A stretch of 46,360 bases of DNA from Burkholderiales bacterium (GCA_035560005.1 DATMAN010000096.1:1-46360); one strand, 5' to 3'. Positions 1-7,249 are shown, counted from the first letter of the stretch. The notes: a model not told the origin generated them from the letters alone. Made by a program: numbers and translations.

Positions 1-1
1 G

Positions 2-148
2 ACCACCACCCACTACCGCATGGACGAGCAGGCGCTGCGCCAGGCCGGCATCACCGCCGGCACCGTGCGCCTGTCCATCGGCCTGGAGGATCCCGAAGAT
101 TTGATCGAAGACCTGTCCCGTGCCTTGTACGCTTCGCAGAAGTTCTAG
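2..148 (+). CDS. C-terminal end of a Cys/Met-metabolism PLP enzyme (O-acyl-homoserine sulfhydrylase type), cut by window edge
   Basis: Only the last 48 codons are present. They end with the pattern seen at the C-terminus of Cys/Met-metabolism PLP-dependent transsulfuration enzymes: a TTTHYRM segment, then GITAGTVRLSIGLEDPEDLI and a final short helix. The TH followed by RLS(I/V)GLE(D/H) is typical of O-acetyl- or O-succinyl-homoserine sulfhydrylases, which make homocysteine or methionine precursors in the cytoplasm. The PLP lysine and most of the catalytic domain lie outside the window, so metY, metZ and cystathionine synthase or lyase cannot be told apart. The stop is about 140 bases before the ECF promoter of the next gene, which therefore looks like a separate transcription unit. 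Confidence 0.8.
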   Translation, partial: TTTHYRMDEQALRQAGITAGTVRLSIGLEDPEDLIEDLSRALYASQKF

Positions 149-290
149 CTCTCACTGCGGCGGATGGGCGGCATCCTGGCGTCGTAAAGTGCGCGGTCGC
201 CGGCCTTAAGCGGTTCAGGGCCGGTTTTCCCCGCTCTGTTCCTGCGCGCCCACGCTGCGTCCTCACCGGTGAGAGCTTGTTGCCCGGCAC

Positions 291-322
291 CGGGAACTTT
301 CGGGCCGGCACTTGCATCCTTC
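291..322 (+). promoter_or_regulatory. ECF-type promoter upstream of the sigma factor gene (copy 1)
   Basis: The segment reads CGGGAACT, 12 bases, then CTTGCATCCTTC. The GGAAC core fits the -35 element of ECF sigma factors. The same two blocks recur with exactly the same spacing before the second methyltransferase gene (2264-2295). The element lies 18 bases before the ATG at 340 and downstream of the TTG at 277, so it supports 340 as the start. That the neighbouring sigma factor recognises it is inferred. Confidence 0.6.
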
Positions 323-339
323 GGCTGACTGGGGGACGG

Positions 340-981
340 ATGGAGCCGTCGACGGCTGATCGGGAGTTCTTCGAGCGCGGCGTGGGCGAGGCCCTGGACG
401 GCCTGTACGGAGCCGCGCTGCGCATGTGCCGGAACGACGCCCAGGCGCAGGATCTCGTCGCCGAGGCGGTGATCCGAGCCTGGAGCCATTTCGGCGATCT
501 GCGCGACCGCCAATGTTTTCGCGCCTGGCTGTTCAAGATCCTGACCAACGTGTTCTTCGAGGAGTGCCGCCGCCAAGCCGCCAACCCGAAACCCGCCAGC
601 CTCGACGCTCTGGCGGAGGAGGACGAGGCGTCTGGCGCGCCGTTCTCGATCTTCGAGCGGCTGCACCAGCCGTTCCTGCTGTGGTGGGGCTCCCCCGAGC
701 AGGAGTTTCTCAACGGCCTGCTGCGCGAGCATCTCGAACGCGCGGTCGCCGCGCTGCCGGAAGCCTTCCGCGTGGCGCTGGTGCTGTGCGAGCTGCAGGG
801 CTTCAGTTATCAGGAAATCGCCGACATGCTCGGCGTACCCGTAGGCACGGTGCGCTCGCGGCTCGCCCGCGCCCGCTCCATGCTGCAGCGCGCGCTCTGG
901 GAAGACGCGCAAGCCGCGGGTGTTCTCAAACCGGGCGCCGGCGCACCGCGCGATACCGCGGACGACGTGCCATCGGCGTAA
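340..981 (+). CDS. ECF sigma factor (SigR/RpoE-like), regulator of the methyltransferase locus
   Basis: A 213-residue alternative sigma factor that directs RNA polymerase to stress promoters. Region 2 is clear (MCRNDAQAQDLVAEAV, then FRAWLFKILTNVFFEECRR), as is region 4 (LPEAFRVALVLCELQGFSYQ, then EIADMLGVPVGTVRSRLARA). Between them is a longer linker of about 45 residues containing FERLHQPFLLWWGSPEQEFL, which recalls the SigR/RpoE subgroup paired with zinc anti-sigma factors. The ATG was chosen because it follows a GGGGGAC Shine-Dalgarno and lies just downstream of a promoter shared with a later gene; an in-frame TTG 63 bases upstream would start before that promoter. The anti-sigma gene follows after about 40 bases, so the pair is probably cotranscribed and autoregulated. 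Confidence 0.92.
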   Translation: MEPSTADREFFERGVGEALDGLYGAALRMCRNDAQAQDLVAEAVIRAWSHFGDLRDRQCFRAWLFKILTNVFFEECRRQAANPKPASLDALAEEDEASGAPFSIFERLHQPFLLWWGSPEQEFLNGLLREHLERAVAALPEAFRVALVLCELQGFSYQEIADMLGVPVGTVRSRLARARSMLQRALWEDAQAAGVLKPGAGAPRDTADDVPSA

Positions 982-1021
982 GCGGCAAGCCGATACGAAC
1001 ATGAAAAGGAGCGCGAGGCCG

Positions 1022-1264
1022 ATGTCACCCGAAGCGCGTAGCATTTCCTGCGAAGAGGCGCTCAAGCGCCTCTATGAGCATCTGGATCGCGCTCTGGACG
1101 CGACCGAGGCAGCCGAGATCGAGCACCATCTCGAAACCTGCCGGGCCTGCTTTTCCCGGGCCGAGTTCGAGAAGCGGCTGAAGGAGCGGCTGGCCGCGAT
1201 CGGCCGTGAACAGGCGCCCGAAGCGCTGCAGCGCCGGGTACGCGAACTGTTGCGGCGCTTCTGA
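1022..1264 (+). CDS. RsrA-like zinc-binding anti-sigma factor (ZAS)
   Basis: An 80-residue cytoplasmic protein with the anti-sigma zinc finger H36-x3-C40-x2-C43 (HHLETCRAC) and an upstream C10 in ISCEEALKRLYEHLD. This is the ligand set of RsrA/ChrR-type anti-sigma factors. The following EFEKRLKERL and PEALQRRVRELLRRF segments also match the mycothiol-system anti-sigma family. In RsrA, thiol oxidation or metal loss releases the sigma factor, so a thiol-reactive signal is expected here too (inference). The ATG at 1022 follows AAAAGGAG with a 10-base gap and fits better than the ATG at 1001, which lies before that ribosome-binding site. There is no membrane segment. It sits between the sigma gene and its likely target gene. 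Confidence 0.88.
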   Translation: MSPEARSISCEEALKRLYEHLDRALDATEAAEIEHHLETCRACFSRAEFEKRLKERLAAIGREQAPEALQRRVRELLRRF

Positions 1265-1288
1265 ACCGCCCAGCGGGACGGGAGCAAC

Positions 1289-2140
1289 ATGGTCGCCATC
1301 CTGCGCTACCAGCGCGAGCACATCCTCGAGGCCGTGCGCGCGATGTACACCGAGGTGGCGGCCAATCCGCAGAAGGTCTTTCATTTCCCGACGGGCCGTT
1401 GCGCCTGCCTGCTCGTCGGCTACCCCGAGTCGGAGCTCGAACGCCTTCCTCCCGGCGCACTGGAATCGTTCGCGGGCGTCGGCTATCCGTTCCTGGCCGG
1501 CGCGGTCGGTCAGGAGGACGTGGTGCTCGACGTGGGATCGGGAAGCGGAACCGACACGCTCATCGCGTCGCTGCGCGTCGGTCCCCGGGGCAAGGTGTAC
1601 GCCCTGGACATGACCGAGGCGATGCTGCACAAGCTGCGCGGCAACGTACGCGAGATGGGTGCGGGCAACGTGGAGGCTCTCTCCGGCAACGCCGAAGACA
1701 TCCCCCTGCCCGATGCAAGCGTGAGCGCCGTCACCAGCAATGGCGTGCTCAATCTCGTCCCCGACAAGCGCAGGGCCTTCAGCGAGATCTTTCGAGTGCT
1801 CGCACCCGGAGGACGGCTGCAGATCGCGGACATCGCGGTGGGGCATCCGGCATCCGCCGAATGCCGGGACAATCCGCGCCTGTGGGCGGAATGCATCGTC
1901 GGCGCGCTGCCCGAAGAAGACTATCTGGACGCATTGCGCATGGCGGGCTTCACAGGCGTGGCCGTACTCGCGCGTCTCGACTACTTCGCCCTCAGTTCCA
2001 GCGCCGAGACTCGCCACGTGGCGCAGAGCCTGAACGCGCACAGCATCGTGCTGCGCGCGTCCAAACCGCAGCGCGGCGGTGCGGGCCTTGGCGGGCGCGT
2101 GCTCTCGTCGCTGCGTATCGCCTGGCGCAACTTCCCCTGA
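1289..2140 (+). CDS. ArsM-like SAM-dependent methyltransferase, paralog 1
   Basis: A 283-residue class I methyltransferase. Motif I is VLDVGSGSGTD at residues 79-89, followed by YALDMTEAML, SNGVLNLVPDK and RVLAPGGRLQIADI. The order and wording follow arsenite methyltransferases (ArsM/AS3MT), which methylate As(III) bound by three cysteines. Two of these are absent: the LGCGNP cysteine is V64 in FAGVGYP, and the SNCV cysteine is G152. The third is kept as C202 in WAECIVGAL. Other cysteines are C38, C40 and C192. The substrate is therefore open; another metalloid, a thiol or a small molecule are possible. The gene starts 24 bases after the anti-sigma gene behind GGGACGGGAG and is probably in the same operon. 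It is gaplessly alignable with paralog 2 over about 200 residues. Confidence 0.85.
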   Translation: MVAILRYQREHILEAVRAMYTEVAANPQKVFHFPTGRCACLLVGYPESELERLPPGALESFAGVGYPFLAGAVGQEDVVLDVGSGSGTDTLIASLRVGPRGKVYALDMTEAMLHKLRGNVREMGAGNVEALSGNAEDIPLPDASVSAVTSNGVLNLVPDKRRAFSEIFRVLAPGGRLQIADIAVGHPASAECRDNPRLWAECIVGALPEEDYLDALRMAGFTGVAVLARLDYFALSSSAETRHVAQSLNAHSIVLRASKPQRGGAGLGGRVLSSLRIAWRNFP

Positions 2141-2263
2141 TTCGCACACACGTCCGGAAAGCGCCAGCGCACGCCGGTGAGCATCGTGCGCCCTGAGCCT
2201 AGAAACAGCTCGCCTCCTTTCCGCTACGCCCCGCAGCCTTCGGACACGCTTCGGCCGGTTCGC

Positions 2264-2295
2264 CGGGAACTCAGGCCGGCGCGCTTGCATCCTTC
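2264..2295 (+). promoter_or_regulatory. ECF-type promoter upstream of methyltransferase 2 (copy 2)
   Basis: CGGGAACT, 12 bases, then CTTGCATCCTTC: both blocks and their spacing are identical to the element at 291-322, while flanking bases differ. It stands 42 bases before the methyltransferase ATG. Conservation of the GGAAC box plus a 12-mer at fixed distance in two otherwise unrelated intergenic regions makes a shared ECF promoter the simplest reading. Confidence 0.65.
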
Positions 2296-2337
2296 ATGAC
2301 TGCGTACACGCGCAACGCATCGAGAGGAGAGGCTGAA

Positions 2338-3114
2338 ATGACCACCGCACAAGCCGTCAATCGCATCGAGCTGGAAGCCAAAGTCAAGGAAATGTATCGC
2401 TACGTCGCCGATGCGCCCAGCGGCGAGTTTCACTTCGAAATGGGGCGAACGCTCGCCGAGCGGCTCGGCTATCGGCCGGCCGAACTCGACCGCGTCGCCC
2501 CCGAGGCGGTGGAATCGTTCGCGGGCGTGGGCTTTCACTTCGATCTCGCCGCCATCCGTTCCGGCGACACCGTGCTCGATCTGGGCAGCGGGAGCGGAAT
2601 GGACAGCTTCATCGCCGCCCTGAAAACCGGTCCCGCAGGGCACGTGAGCGGGCTGGACATGACGGATGCCCAATTGCAGAAAGCGGAACGCCTGCGCGCC
2701 GCTGCCGGGCTGGAGCATGTCTCGTTTCACAAGGGCTACATCGAGGACGTCGCGTTTGCGTCCGAGACCTTCGACGTGGTGATCAGCAACGGTGTCATCA
2801 ATCTCTCCGCCGACAAGGCGCGGGTGTTCCTGGAGGCGGCGCGCGTGCTCAAGCCCGGGGGCCGGCTGGCGATCTCCGACATCGTGACCGAGAAGCCGCT
2901 GCCCGAAGGCGTGACCTGCAACGCGACGCTGTGGGCCGCGTGCATCGGAGGCGCGATGCAGCAGGACGACTATTTCCAGGTCATCACGCGCGCGGGATTG
3001 CACCTGGTTCAGGTACGCGACAACCCGCAATACCAGTTTCTGTCGCAGAACGCGAAGAACGCGGCGCACAAGTACGGCGTGAAGAGCGTTTCGCTGCTGG
3101 CGATCAAGTATTGA
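2338..3114 (+). CDS. ArsM-like SAM-dependent methyltransferase, paralog 2
   Basis: A 258-residue class I methyltransferase closely related to the preceding one. It has VLDLGSGSGMD (79-89), GLDMTDAQL, SNGVINLSADK, RVLKPGGRLAISDI and LWAACIGGAM. As in paralog 1, the first two arsenite cysteines of ArsM are replaced (V64, G152) and only the third remains (C202); C194 is nearby. Arsenite methylation by the known mechanism is therefore unlikely, but a different soft-metal or thiol substrate is possible. It has its own ECF-type promoter and a strong GAGGAGAGG ribosome-binding site. The MerC-like membrane protein follows after 12 bases and is probably cotranscribed. Confidence 0.85.
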   Translation: MTTAQAVNRIELEAKVKEMYRYVADAPSGEFHFEMGRTLAERLGYRPAELDRVAPEAVESFAGVGFHFDLAAIRSGDTVLDLGSGSGMDSFIAALKTGPAGHVSGLDMTDAQLQKAERLRAAAGLEHVSFHKGYIEDVAFASETFDVVISNGVINLSADKARVFLEAARVLKPGGRLAISDIVTEKPLPEGVTCNATLWAACIGGAMQQDDYFQVITRAGLHLVQVRDNPQYQFLSQNAKNAAHKYGVKSVSLLAIKY

Positions 3115-3126
3115 CGGGGATGTGCC

Positions 3127-3510
3127 ATGACCGACACCAAGACCGGGGCTCGGGGGGCGTTCGCCACCGCCGTGTTCACTTGGATCGCCGGGCTGATCGC
3201 AGCGGCGTCGTGCCTCGGCATGCCGTTCGCCGCGGCGCTGTTGACGGCACTCGGCGCCGGCGCTTTCGCCACCCGGCACGCGCTGCTGATTCCGATCTTC
3301 GAGGCGATGCTGCTCGCGGCGGCCGCCTGCGCCGCCTGGCTCGCGCACCGCACCGGTCGCAGCCGCGCGTACGCCTATCTGGCGGCGTCGGTGCTGCTCG
3401 CGGGCATCGGGATCTTTTTCCACGCGGCGCCGGTTTTCGCCGGGATGGCATTGCTGGCGCTGGTGACGGCGCGGTTACTGGGGCACGCCCGGGCCGCCGG
3501 CATTTGCTAG
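3127..3510 (+). CDS. small MerC-like integral membrane protein
   Basis: A 127-residue protein with four predicted membrane helices: roughly residues 12-30, 33-45, 55-75 and 82-120. The layout and the WLAHRTGRSRAYAYL loop resemble MerC, an inner-membrane protein tied to mercuric ion uptake. The likeness is partial: MerC carries paired cysteines in its first helices, whereas here only C29 (ASCLGMP) lies there. Transport of a metal or metalloid is possible but not shown. The gene follows methyltransferase 2 by 12 bases and so belongs to the ECF-controlled unit. A generic four-helix membrane protein is the alternative reading. Confidence 0.6.
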   Translation: MTDTKTGARGAFATAVFTWIAGLIAAASCLGMPFAAALLTALGAGAFATRHALLIPIFEAMLLAAAACAAWLAHRTGRSRAYAYLAASVLLAGIGIFFHAAPVFAGMALLALVTARLLGHARAAGIC

Positions 3511-3752
3511 CGCGCACCGATATCGCGCGCCAGTGCGTGCACGCAGACCGATGGAAAGCCGGGGCCGCTCGATAGACCCGCTCGACGCCGGCGCGGACGT
3601 CAACGCGGTCCGCCGCGGCACCGTGCTTTCCCCGGACCGACAAGAACAAAGCGCCCGCTGCGTCCGTCGGCGTGGGCGCAGGAAACGTCAAGAGGAGCCT
3701 GGCGGCGAACTTTTGGCCGCAATGCTCGGAAGGAAACACATGAGGAGTAGCC

Positions 3753-4226
3753 ATGAACAGCATTCTTTGTGGAGTTCTCGCTCGATGCGTCGTTGGGCTG
3801 GCCTTTGCGCTGGCAAGCGCCGCCACATGGAGCCAGCAGGACACGGGGAAGCCGTCGCTCTATGAGCGGCTCGGCGGCGTGTACGCAATCGCCACGGTCG
3901 TCGACGATTTCATCGAGCGCCTGCTGGTCAACGAGACCCTGAACGCCAATCCCCGGATCAACGAAGCGCGTCATCGGGTTCCCAAGGCCGGCCTGAAGTA
4001 CCAGGTGACTTCCCTGGTCTGCCAGGTGACCGGCGGACCTTGCGTATATGCCGGACGCGATATGCGCACCGCGCACGCACACCTCAATATCGGGGAGCGC
4101 GAGTGGCAGGCGCTGGTCACCGACTTCGTGAAGACCCTGGATCACTTCAAGGTGCCCAAGGCCGAGCAGCAGGAACTTTTGGCGATCGTGGGCTCCACCA
4201 AGCCCGAGATCGTGACCCGCCAGTAG
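3753..4226 (+). CDS. exported group 1 truncated haemoglobin
   Basis: A 157-residue protein: a signal peptide (about residues 1-27, hydrophobic stretch VVGLAFALASAA) followed by a complete 2-on-2 globin domain. SLYERLGGVYAIATVVDDF is the typical start of a group 1 truncated globin. The proximal haem ligand should be H108 in MRTAHAHLNI. The distal B10 tyrosine usually found right after the DDF motif is isoleucine here (I54), so ligand chemistry should differ from trHbN-type nitric oxide dioxygenases. Export to the periplasm is unusual for this family. The preceding 240 bases hold no other gene, and no copy of the upstream ECF promoter was seen there, so membership in that regulon is only suggested by position. 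Confidence 0.85.
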   Translation: MNSILCGVLARCVVGLAFALASAATWSQQDTGKPSLYERLGGVYAIATVVDDFIERLLVNETLNANPRINEARHRVPKAGLKYQVTSLVCQVTGGPCVYAGRDMRTAHAHLNIGEREWQALVTDFVKTLDHFKVPKAEQQELLAIVGSTKPEIVTRQ

Positions 4227-4320
4227 AGATAAGACTCGAAAGACACACGACGTGTAGGCACCAGCCTGTCGCGGCGGAAGCTAACGCGTCGTGGAGCGCA
4301 GCCGCTGCGCCGCAGGCAAG

Positions 4321-4358
4321 GGGGCACGAAGAAATCCGCTACAGGTTTCTTGTGCCCC
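4321..4358. repeat. inverted repeat between convergent genes
   Basis: GGGGCACGAAGAAA and TTTCTTGTGCCCC are inverted copies with one unpaired base, separated by 11 bases. The repeat lies between the convergent globin and enolase-superfamily genes. No T-run follows on either strand, so it may be a weak bidirectional terminator or an mRNA 3'-end stabiliser. Confidence 0.5.
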
Positions 4359-4435
4359 GTTCGATTCACGGCGATGCGCTCCTCTGCGTCCCCCGCTTCC
4401 TCCGCGTCGAGAGTCTGCCGCCGGCGCGGCGAACA

Positions 4436-5527
4436 TCATGCCCTGACCAGCTCCAGACCGCGCCAGTCGAAGGTCAGCCCGTGTCCCGGCGTGTCGGGGG
4501 CAATCGCGCACCCGTCTTCGATCTTCAACTGCGGGGCGACGAAGCGTTCCAGCCCGAAGCCGTGCGCTTCCAGGTAAGAGCGGTTCGGGGCGGCCGCCAG
4601 CAGGTGCACGGTGATGTCGTGCGCCCCGTGGGAGGTCACCGGCAGATTCATCGATTCGGCGAGATGCGCGACCTTCATGAACACCGTGACGCCGCCGCAA
4701 TTGGTCACGTCCGGCTCGGGATAGGTCACGCCGCCCGACCGGATCAAATTGGCAAACTCGTAGAGCGTGTGCAGGTTCTCGCCGGTGGCGACCGGCAACC
4801 CGCCTTCGCGCACGATGCGTACATGCCCTTCCAGGTCATCGGGGATGGTCGGCTCTTCGAGCCAGACTGGATTGAAAGGCTGCAGCGCGCGCGCCGCGCG
4901 GATCGCCTCGTCCGCACTCCAGCGCATATTGGCGTCCACCATCAGCGGAAAATCCGGCCCGAGGTGCTGGCGCATGGCCTTCACACGCGCAACGTCCTCG
5001 GAGAGCCTGTCGCGTCCGACCTTCATCTTGATGGCGCGAAAGCCCCTGGCGAGGTTGTCGTCGGTCTGTTTCAGCAGCCGGTCGAGCGGGAAGTACAGGT
5101 CGATTCCGCCCGCGTAGCAGGGCACTCGCGGATCGGTTCCGCCCAGCAGCCGCCACAGTGCCGTGTTGTGGCGCCGGGCCTTCAAGTCCCAGAGCGCGAT
5201 GTCCACTGCGGAGATCGCCATCGCAGCGGCGCCGCCGCGGCCTCCGTAGTGCAGCCGCCACCACATCTTCTTCCACAGCGCCTCGATGCGATCGGCCTCC
5301 TCCCGAAGCAGGATGGGCTTGAGATCGCGTTCGATGGTGGCGAAGACCGCCGCCCCGTTGGCGCCGACGGTGAAGGTGTATCCCACCCCTTGCGCGCCGT
5401 CGCTGTCGCCGATGCGCACGGTGATCAGTTCGAACTTCGCCAACTCCCCGTGTGTGCTGTCCGAGAGCACGACCGGAAGGGGAATCAGATAGTGTCCGGT
5501 TTCGATGCTGGCGATGGTCGAGTTCAT
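4436..5527 (-). CDS. enolase-superfamily enzyme (mandelate racemase/muconate lactonizing group)
   Basis: A 363-residue protein with all residues of the mandelate racemase subgroup. The lysine pair is K167 and K169 (IKMKVGR). Metal ligands are D198 (VDANMRW), E224 (WLEEPT) and E250 (TGEN). The general base is H300 (TSHGAHD). These enzymes abstract a proton alpha to a carboxylate with Mg2+ help and act as racemases, lactonizing enzymes or sugar-acid dehydratases. The exact substrate cannot be read from the motifs. The N-terminal capping domain (residues 1-130) is intact. It is transcribed divergently from the alpha/beta hydrolase gene, with about 85 bases between the starts. Confidence 0.85.
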   Translation of the reverse strand: MNSTIASIETGHYLIPLPVVLSDSTHGELAKFELITVRIGDSDGAQGVGYTFTVGANGAAVFATIERDLKPILLREEADRIEALWKKMWWRLHYGGRGGAAAMAISAVDIALWDLKARRHNTALWRLLGGTDPRVPCYAGGIDLYFPLDRLLKQTDDNLARGFRAIKMKVGRDRLSEDVARVKAMRQHLGPDFPLMVDANMRWSADEAIRAARALQPFNPVWLEEPTIPDDLEGHVRIVREGGLPVATGENLHTLYEFANLIRSGGVTYPEPDVTNCGGVTVFMKVAHLAESMNLPVTSHGAHDITVHLLAAAPNRSYLEAHGFGLERFVAPQLKIEDGCAIAPDTPGHGLTFDWRGLELVRA

Positions 5528-5613
5528 GGGGCTCCTCGTTTCTTGTCGGCCGGCGGTTGGCGCGAGAGCCAGTAGAATGCGCCCTCGAGCCGGACCCTTA
5601 TGCGGAGCGCGCA

Positions 5614-6417
5614 GTGTACCTGAACGTCGGCGGCCATCGGGCCTATGCCTACACGGCCGGCCGTTCGATCGACGGCAACAAGCCGACCGCGGTGTTCGTG
5701 CACGGTGCGGCGAACGACCACAGCGTCTGGGCGCTGCAGAGCCGCTATTTCGCCTACCACGGCTGGAACGTGCTCGCGGTCGATCTTCCGGGCCACGGCA
5801 AGTCGCAGGGCAACGCCCGCGAAAGCATAGAGGCGCTGGCCCACTGGGTCATGGAACTGCTCGACGCGGCCGGCGTGGCGCGAGCGGCGCTGATCGGGCA
5901 CAGCATGGGATCGCTCGTTTCGCTGCACGCCGCGGCCAGCGAACCCGCGCGCGTCGCGCGGCTTGCCCTCGTGGGCACCGCGATCCCCATGGCGGTGTCC
6001 GAGGCCCTGCTCGCCAGCTCGAAAGCGAACGACCATGTCGCCTTCGAGATGATCAACGCCTACTCCCACAGCCCCGCAGCGCAGATCGGGGGAAACCGTG
6101 TCCCGGGGCTCTGGATGCTGGGCAACAACCTGCGACTCATGGAGCGCTCCGCGCCCGGAGTGCTCCATGCCGACTTCGTCGCCTGCAACAGCTACACAGC
6201 CGGACTGGAAGCGGCGGGGAAAATCGCCTGTCCCGTACTGCTGATACTGGGCAAGCGTGACCTCATGACGCCGATGAAATCGGCACGGGAACTCGCCGCC
6301 AGGCTCAAGGATGCGAAAGTCGTCGCGCTGGACGGCGCCGGGCACGCGCTGATGGCGGAGAAGCCCGACGAGGTATTGGACGCGTTGATCGGTTTTTTGA
6401 CCGGGAGAGACCCCTGA
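5614..6417 (+). CDS. alpha/beta-fold hydrolase
   Basis: A 267-residue serine hydrolase of the alpha/beta fold. The catalytic triad is visible: nucleophile S97 in GHSMGS, acid D216 in GKRDLMTP, base H244 in GAGHAL. An oxyanion-type FVHGAANDH motif occurs at residues 28-36. There is no signal peptide or membrane segment, so it should be cytoplasmic. The GTG start was chosen because homologous proteins begin close to the YLNVGGHRAYAYT strand; the frame stays open further upstream, but that part runs into the promoter region and the start of the divergent gene. The substrate is unknown; an ester or lactone is likely. Pairing with the divergent enolase-superfamily gene hints at a shared catabolic task (inference). 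Confidence 0.8.
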   Translation: MYLNVGGHRAYAYTAGRSIDGNKPTAVFVHGAANDHSVWALQSRYFAYHGWNVLAVDLPGHGKSQGNARESIEALAHWVMELLDAAGVARAALIGHSMGSLVSLHAAASEPARVARLALVGTAIPMAVSEALLASSKANDHVAFEMINAYSHSPAAQIGGNRVPGLWMLGNNLRLMERSAPGVLHADFVACNSYTAGLEAAGKIACPVLLILGKRDLMTPMKSARELAARLKDAKVVALDGAGHALMAEKPDEVLDALIGFLTGRDP

Positions 6418-6482
6418 TCGCCGAGAGCGCCGCGGGCTCCTGGAAGGCCGTCGCGAACGCCCCGGCGCCGGGTGCAAGCGGA

Positions 6483-6683
6483 CTACTGGTCGGATGCGTC
6501 CGCGCGGTTTTGCAACTGCCGGTTAGCGTCTTCGAGCTTCTTCTCGAATTGCTGTTTCGTCTGCTCGGCCTGTTTGGCTTCCTGCGCCTTGATGGAGGCG
6601 CCGGTGGCCGCCGTGCTCGCCGTCTCACTGACTCCACAGGCGCAAAGCGCGAGCGCGACAATGATCGCAAGAGCTGACTTCAT
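6483..6683 (-). CDS. small lipoprotein with charged coiled-coil tail
   Basis: 66 residues. A short lipoprotein signal (MKSALAIIVALALCACG) offers C16 as the lipidated cysteine, with a slightly unusual cysteine at position -2 of the lipobox. The mature part (about residues 31-66) is a Gln/Lys/Glu-rich helix likely to form a coiled coil. Similar small Lpp-like or YgdI-like lipoproteins exist, but no named family is recognised. A good ribosome-binding site (AAAGGAGG on the reverse strand) precedes the ATG. It lies downstream of the peroxiredoxin gene on the same strand with a gap of 44 bases and may be cotranscribed with it. Confidence 0.7.
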   Translation of the reverse strand: MKSALAIIVALALCACGVSETASTAATGASIKAQEAKQAEQTKQQFEKKLEDANRQLQNRADASDQ

Positions 6684-6727
6684 GGGCGCCTCCTTTCAGA
6701 GTACCGGTAAGTGATCGAAACCGCAGC

Positions 6728-7249
6728 TCAGGCAGCCTGAAGAATCTTCCGCGCCTGGTTGAGCATGGTATCGACGTCGCTCACTTCGAACTTGCCGGGC
6801 TGCTCCACGTTGAGCGATTTGACCACGCCGTCGACGACCAGCATCGAATAGCGCTGCGAGCGCACGCCCATCCCGCGGGCGGTCAGATCGAGCTCCAGCC
6901 CCAGCGCCCTGGTGTAAGCGGCGCTTCCGTCGGCCAGCATGCGCACCTTGCCTTTGGCCCCCTGCTCCTTGCCCCAGGCGTTCATCACGAAGGCGTCGTT
7001 GACCGAAACGCACCAGATCTCGTCGACCATTTTTCCGAGCTGATCGGCCTTCTGCACGTAACCCGGCAGGTGCTTGCCCGAACACGTGGGCGTGAACGCC
7101 CCGGGCAGCCCGAAGATCGCGATACGCTTGCCTTTCGCCATCTCCTGGACCTTGAATTCGTTCGGTCCCACGGTGCAGCCCGGGGTTTCGTCCTCGATGT
7201 ATTCCCACAGCACACCGGCGGGAAGCCTGTCCCCGACCTTGATCGCCAT
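6728..7249 (-). CDS. Prx5-type atypical peroxiredoxin
   Basis: A 173-residue thiol peroxidase that reduces hydrogen peroxide and alkyl hydroperoxides in the cytoplasm. The peroxidatic cysteine is C56 in PGAFTPTCSGKHLPGY, the signature of the Prx5/AhpE-like class with Thr at P-x-x-T-x-x-C. The conserved arginine follows in MGVRSQRYSM. Other cysteines are C25 and one in EIWCVSV, so the resolving partner may be glutathione or glutaredoxin rather than an internal cysteine. The start MAIKVGDRLP follows AAGGAGAAGAAC; an in-frame upstream ATG would add 11 residues (MLGHSHQKEKN) that include this ribosome-binding site. It diverges from greB. Confidence 0.9.
   Translation of the reverse strand: MAIKVGDRLPAGVLWEYIEDETPGCTVGPNEFKVQEMAKGKRIAIFGLPGAFTPTCSGKHLPGYVQKADQLGKMVDEIWCVSVNDAFVMNAWGKEQGAKGKVRMLADGSAAYTRALGLELDLTARGMGVRSQRYSMLVVDGVVKSLNVEQPGKFEVSDVDTMLNQARKILQAA

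Noticed and set aside
277..339. TTG start giving a longer first sigma factor
   Set aside because: The added residues would be encoded upstream of and across the ECF promoter, and the ATG at 340 has a better ribosome-binding site.
1289..3114. Calling both methyltransferases arsM
   Set aside because: Two of the three arsenite-binding cysteines are replaced in each, so the specific name is not supported.
3690..3725. Third copy of the ECF promoter before the globin gene (GCGAACTTTTGGCCGC)
   Set aside because: Only the -35-like part resembles it; the conserved CTTGCATCC block is missing.
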